Positions 63,354 through 64,000 of a DNA stretch of 64,000 nucleotides are shown here, in pieces. Position 1 is the stretch's first letter; every line of letters starts with the position of its first letter. The notes under the pieces are model-generated. The model was not told the DNA's origin. It searched no databases and saw only the letters and a program-made list of their open reading frames with translations. Source of the DNA: Enterocloster aldenensis (lineage in GTDB: Bacteria > Bacillota > Clostridia > Lachnospirales > Lachnospiraceae). Where the stretch lies: positions 62,001 to 126,000 of the forward strand of contig NZ_QVEX01000011.1 in NCBI RefSeq assembly GCF_003434055.1, read 5' to 3'. The position numbers were made by a program, and so were the translations under genes.

Positions 63354-64000
63354 ATGGTTAAGGAAAGCTATCTTGCACAGTTTTATGGGAAGTCCCAGAA
63401 TTATACAGATATCCCCAACAAATGGTATAAGGAATACAATGTAAAAAAGGGCCTTCGCAATGAGGACGGGACCGGTGTCCGCGTTGGCCTTACCAGGGTG
63501 GCGGATGTTGTTGGATATGAGGAGACGGAAGAAGGGATTAAGGCCATTCCAGGCCGTCTGCTTTACCGCGGAATCGATGTGCTGGATTTGGTAAACGGTA
63601 AGAAGGGCAGCCACTTTGGGTATGAGGAGGTATGTTTCCTCCTGCTGTTCGGATACCTTCCCAAGAAGGCGGAGCTGGAAAAATTCTGCAACGTGGTAAG
63701 ACGCTGCTATACCATTCCGGATGAATTCGTGGAAATGAACCTGCTGCGCCTTCCCGGCAAGAACCTGATGAATAAACTGATGGACGCTGTCCTGACCCTT
63801 TATAATTATGATGACGATCCGGATAATACAGACGTATACCAGACCCTGGTAAAGGGCGTGAACCTGCTGGCAAAGCTGCCATCCATTGCATGCTACGCAT
63901 ACCAGAGCAAGGTGCACTATTATGACAGGGAGAGCCTGTTCATCCATTATGCCAATCCGGAATACTCCATTGCTGAGAATTTCCTGAGCCTGCTGAGACA
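63354..64000 (+). CDS. Citrate synthase, N-terminal fragment
   Basis: First 215 codons of a citrate/2-methylcitrate synthase, cut by the window edge. GLRNEDGTGVRVGLTRVADVVGY and AIPGRLLYRGIDVLDLV are typical N-terminal segments; GYEEVCFLLLFGYLPKKAELEKF follows the family. The catalytic His and Asp lie beyond the edge, so citrate and 2-methylcitrate cannot be told apart, but the adjacent aconitase favours citrate. AGAGAGGAG precedes; ATG 63354 has better spacing than 63348. Confidence 0.93.
   Translation, partial: MVKESYLAQFYGKSQNYTDIPNKWYKEYNVKKGLRNEDGTGVRVGLTRVADVVGYEETEEGIKAIPGRLLYRGIDVLDLVNGKKGSHFGYEEVCFLLLFGYLPKKAELEKFCNVVRRCYTIPDEFVEMNLLRLPGKNLMNKLMDAVLTLYNYDDDPDNTDVYQTLVKGVNLLAKLPSIACYAYQSKVHYYDRESLFIHYANPEYSIAENFLSLLR

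Noticed and set aside
63201..63947. 248-codon minus-strand frame opposite citrate synthase
   Set aside because: The plus strand encodes conserved citrate synthase segments; the antisense frame has no family features.

Overview
The window (GC roughly the mid-fifties by eye) reads as chromosome of an anaerobic, low-redox Firmicute of the Lachnospiraceae, closest in flavour to the Enterocloster / Clostridium clostridioforme-bolteae group. Supporting this are T-box leaders, a sigma-A macromolecular-synthesis operon (dgt-dnaG-rpoD-trmK-nif3), class A RNase P RNA, rubredoxin, a two-gene SUF-like system, large GGDEF/EAL proteins and a hexuronate/KDG operon. The genus is inferred, not proven. The contig is cut inside dnaK at the left edge and inside a citrate synthase gene at the right edge.

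Layout. 0-8.4 kb: end of dnaK, dnaJ, an SDR sugar reductase, a small membrane-anchored protein, an OGG1-type DNA glycosylase (minus strand), then a Phe T-box leader driving pheS-pheT. 8.6-12.6 kb: a giant three-GGDEF/EAL protein, then tRNA-Leu(CAG). 13-17.4 kb: sufC plus a short SufB/D protein (SMS-like minimal system), an NhaC antiporter and an NSS symporter. 17.5-19.2 kb: a subtilisin-family protease. 19.2-21.4 kb: a strikingly AT-rich island with an SMC/OLD-like AAA ATPase and an overlapping small acidic-motif protein, a candidate defence module and the best lead for something undescribed. 21.4-28.9 kb: dgt, dnaG, rpoD, trmK, nif3 and a TGS-uridine-kinase-like gene. 29 kb: rnpB. 29.6-33 kb: a flippase-like membrane protein, a PadR regulator with two identical operators, a HAAS-SEDS (RodA/FtsW-like) fusion and a small unknown protein. 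33.2-41.4 kb: hexuronate catabolism (uxaC, LacI regulator, uxaA, IclR regulator, kdgA, kdgK, a second PfkB kinase) with two visible operator families. 41.5-46 kb: a lipoprotein and a probable tryptophan ABC transporter behind a T-box with a UGG specifier. 46-48 kb: isochorismatase-fold hydrolase, cytidylate-kinase-like protein, ZIP transporter. 48-51.6 kb: the aro operon (DAHP synthase, prephenate dehydrogenase, EPSP synthase). 52-56.3 kb: alanine symporter, EF-G paralog, rubredoxin. 56.4-64 kb: a second GGDEF/EAL protein, a Crp/Fnr regulator, a CPBP protease, aconitase and citrate synthase.

Connections. The Crp/Fnr regulator sits beside a perfect TGTTG-N6-CAACA dyad that covers its own -35. 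The same dyad lies upstream of sufC, and a degenerate one lies upstream of rubredoxin at the same distance from a possible -10, suggesting a redox or Fe-S regulon. Uronates would pass UxaC, a reductase that is not in this window, UxaA, KdgK and KdgA to pyruvate plus glyceraldehyde-3-phosphate. Aromatic amino acid supply is covered by the aro operon and the Trp T-box transporter. A hairpin-forming repeat recurs, wholly or in part, at 3.4, 42.4 and 51.7 kb. No CRISPR array, prophage or intact insertion sequence was seen.
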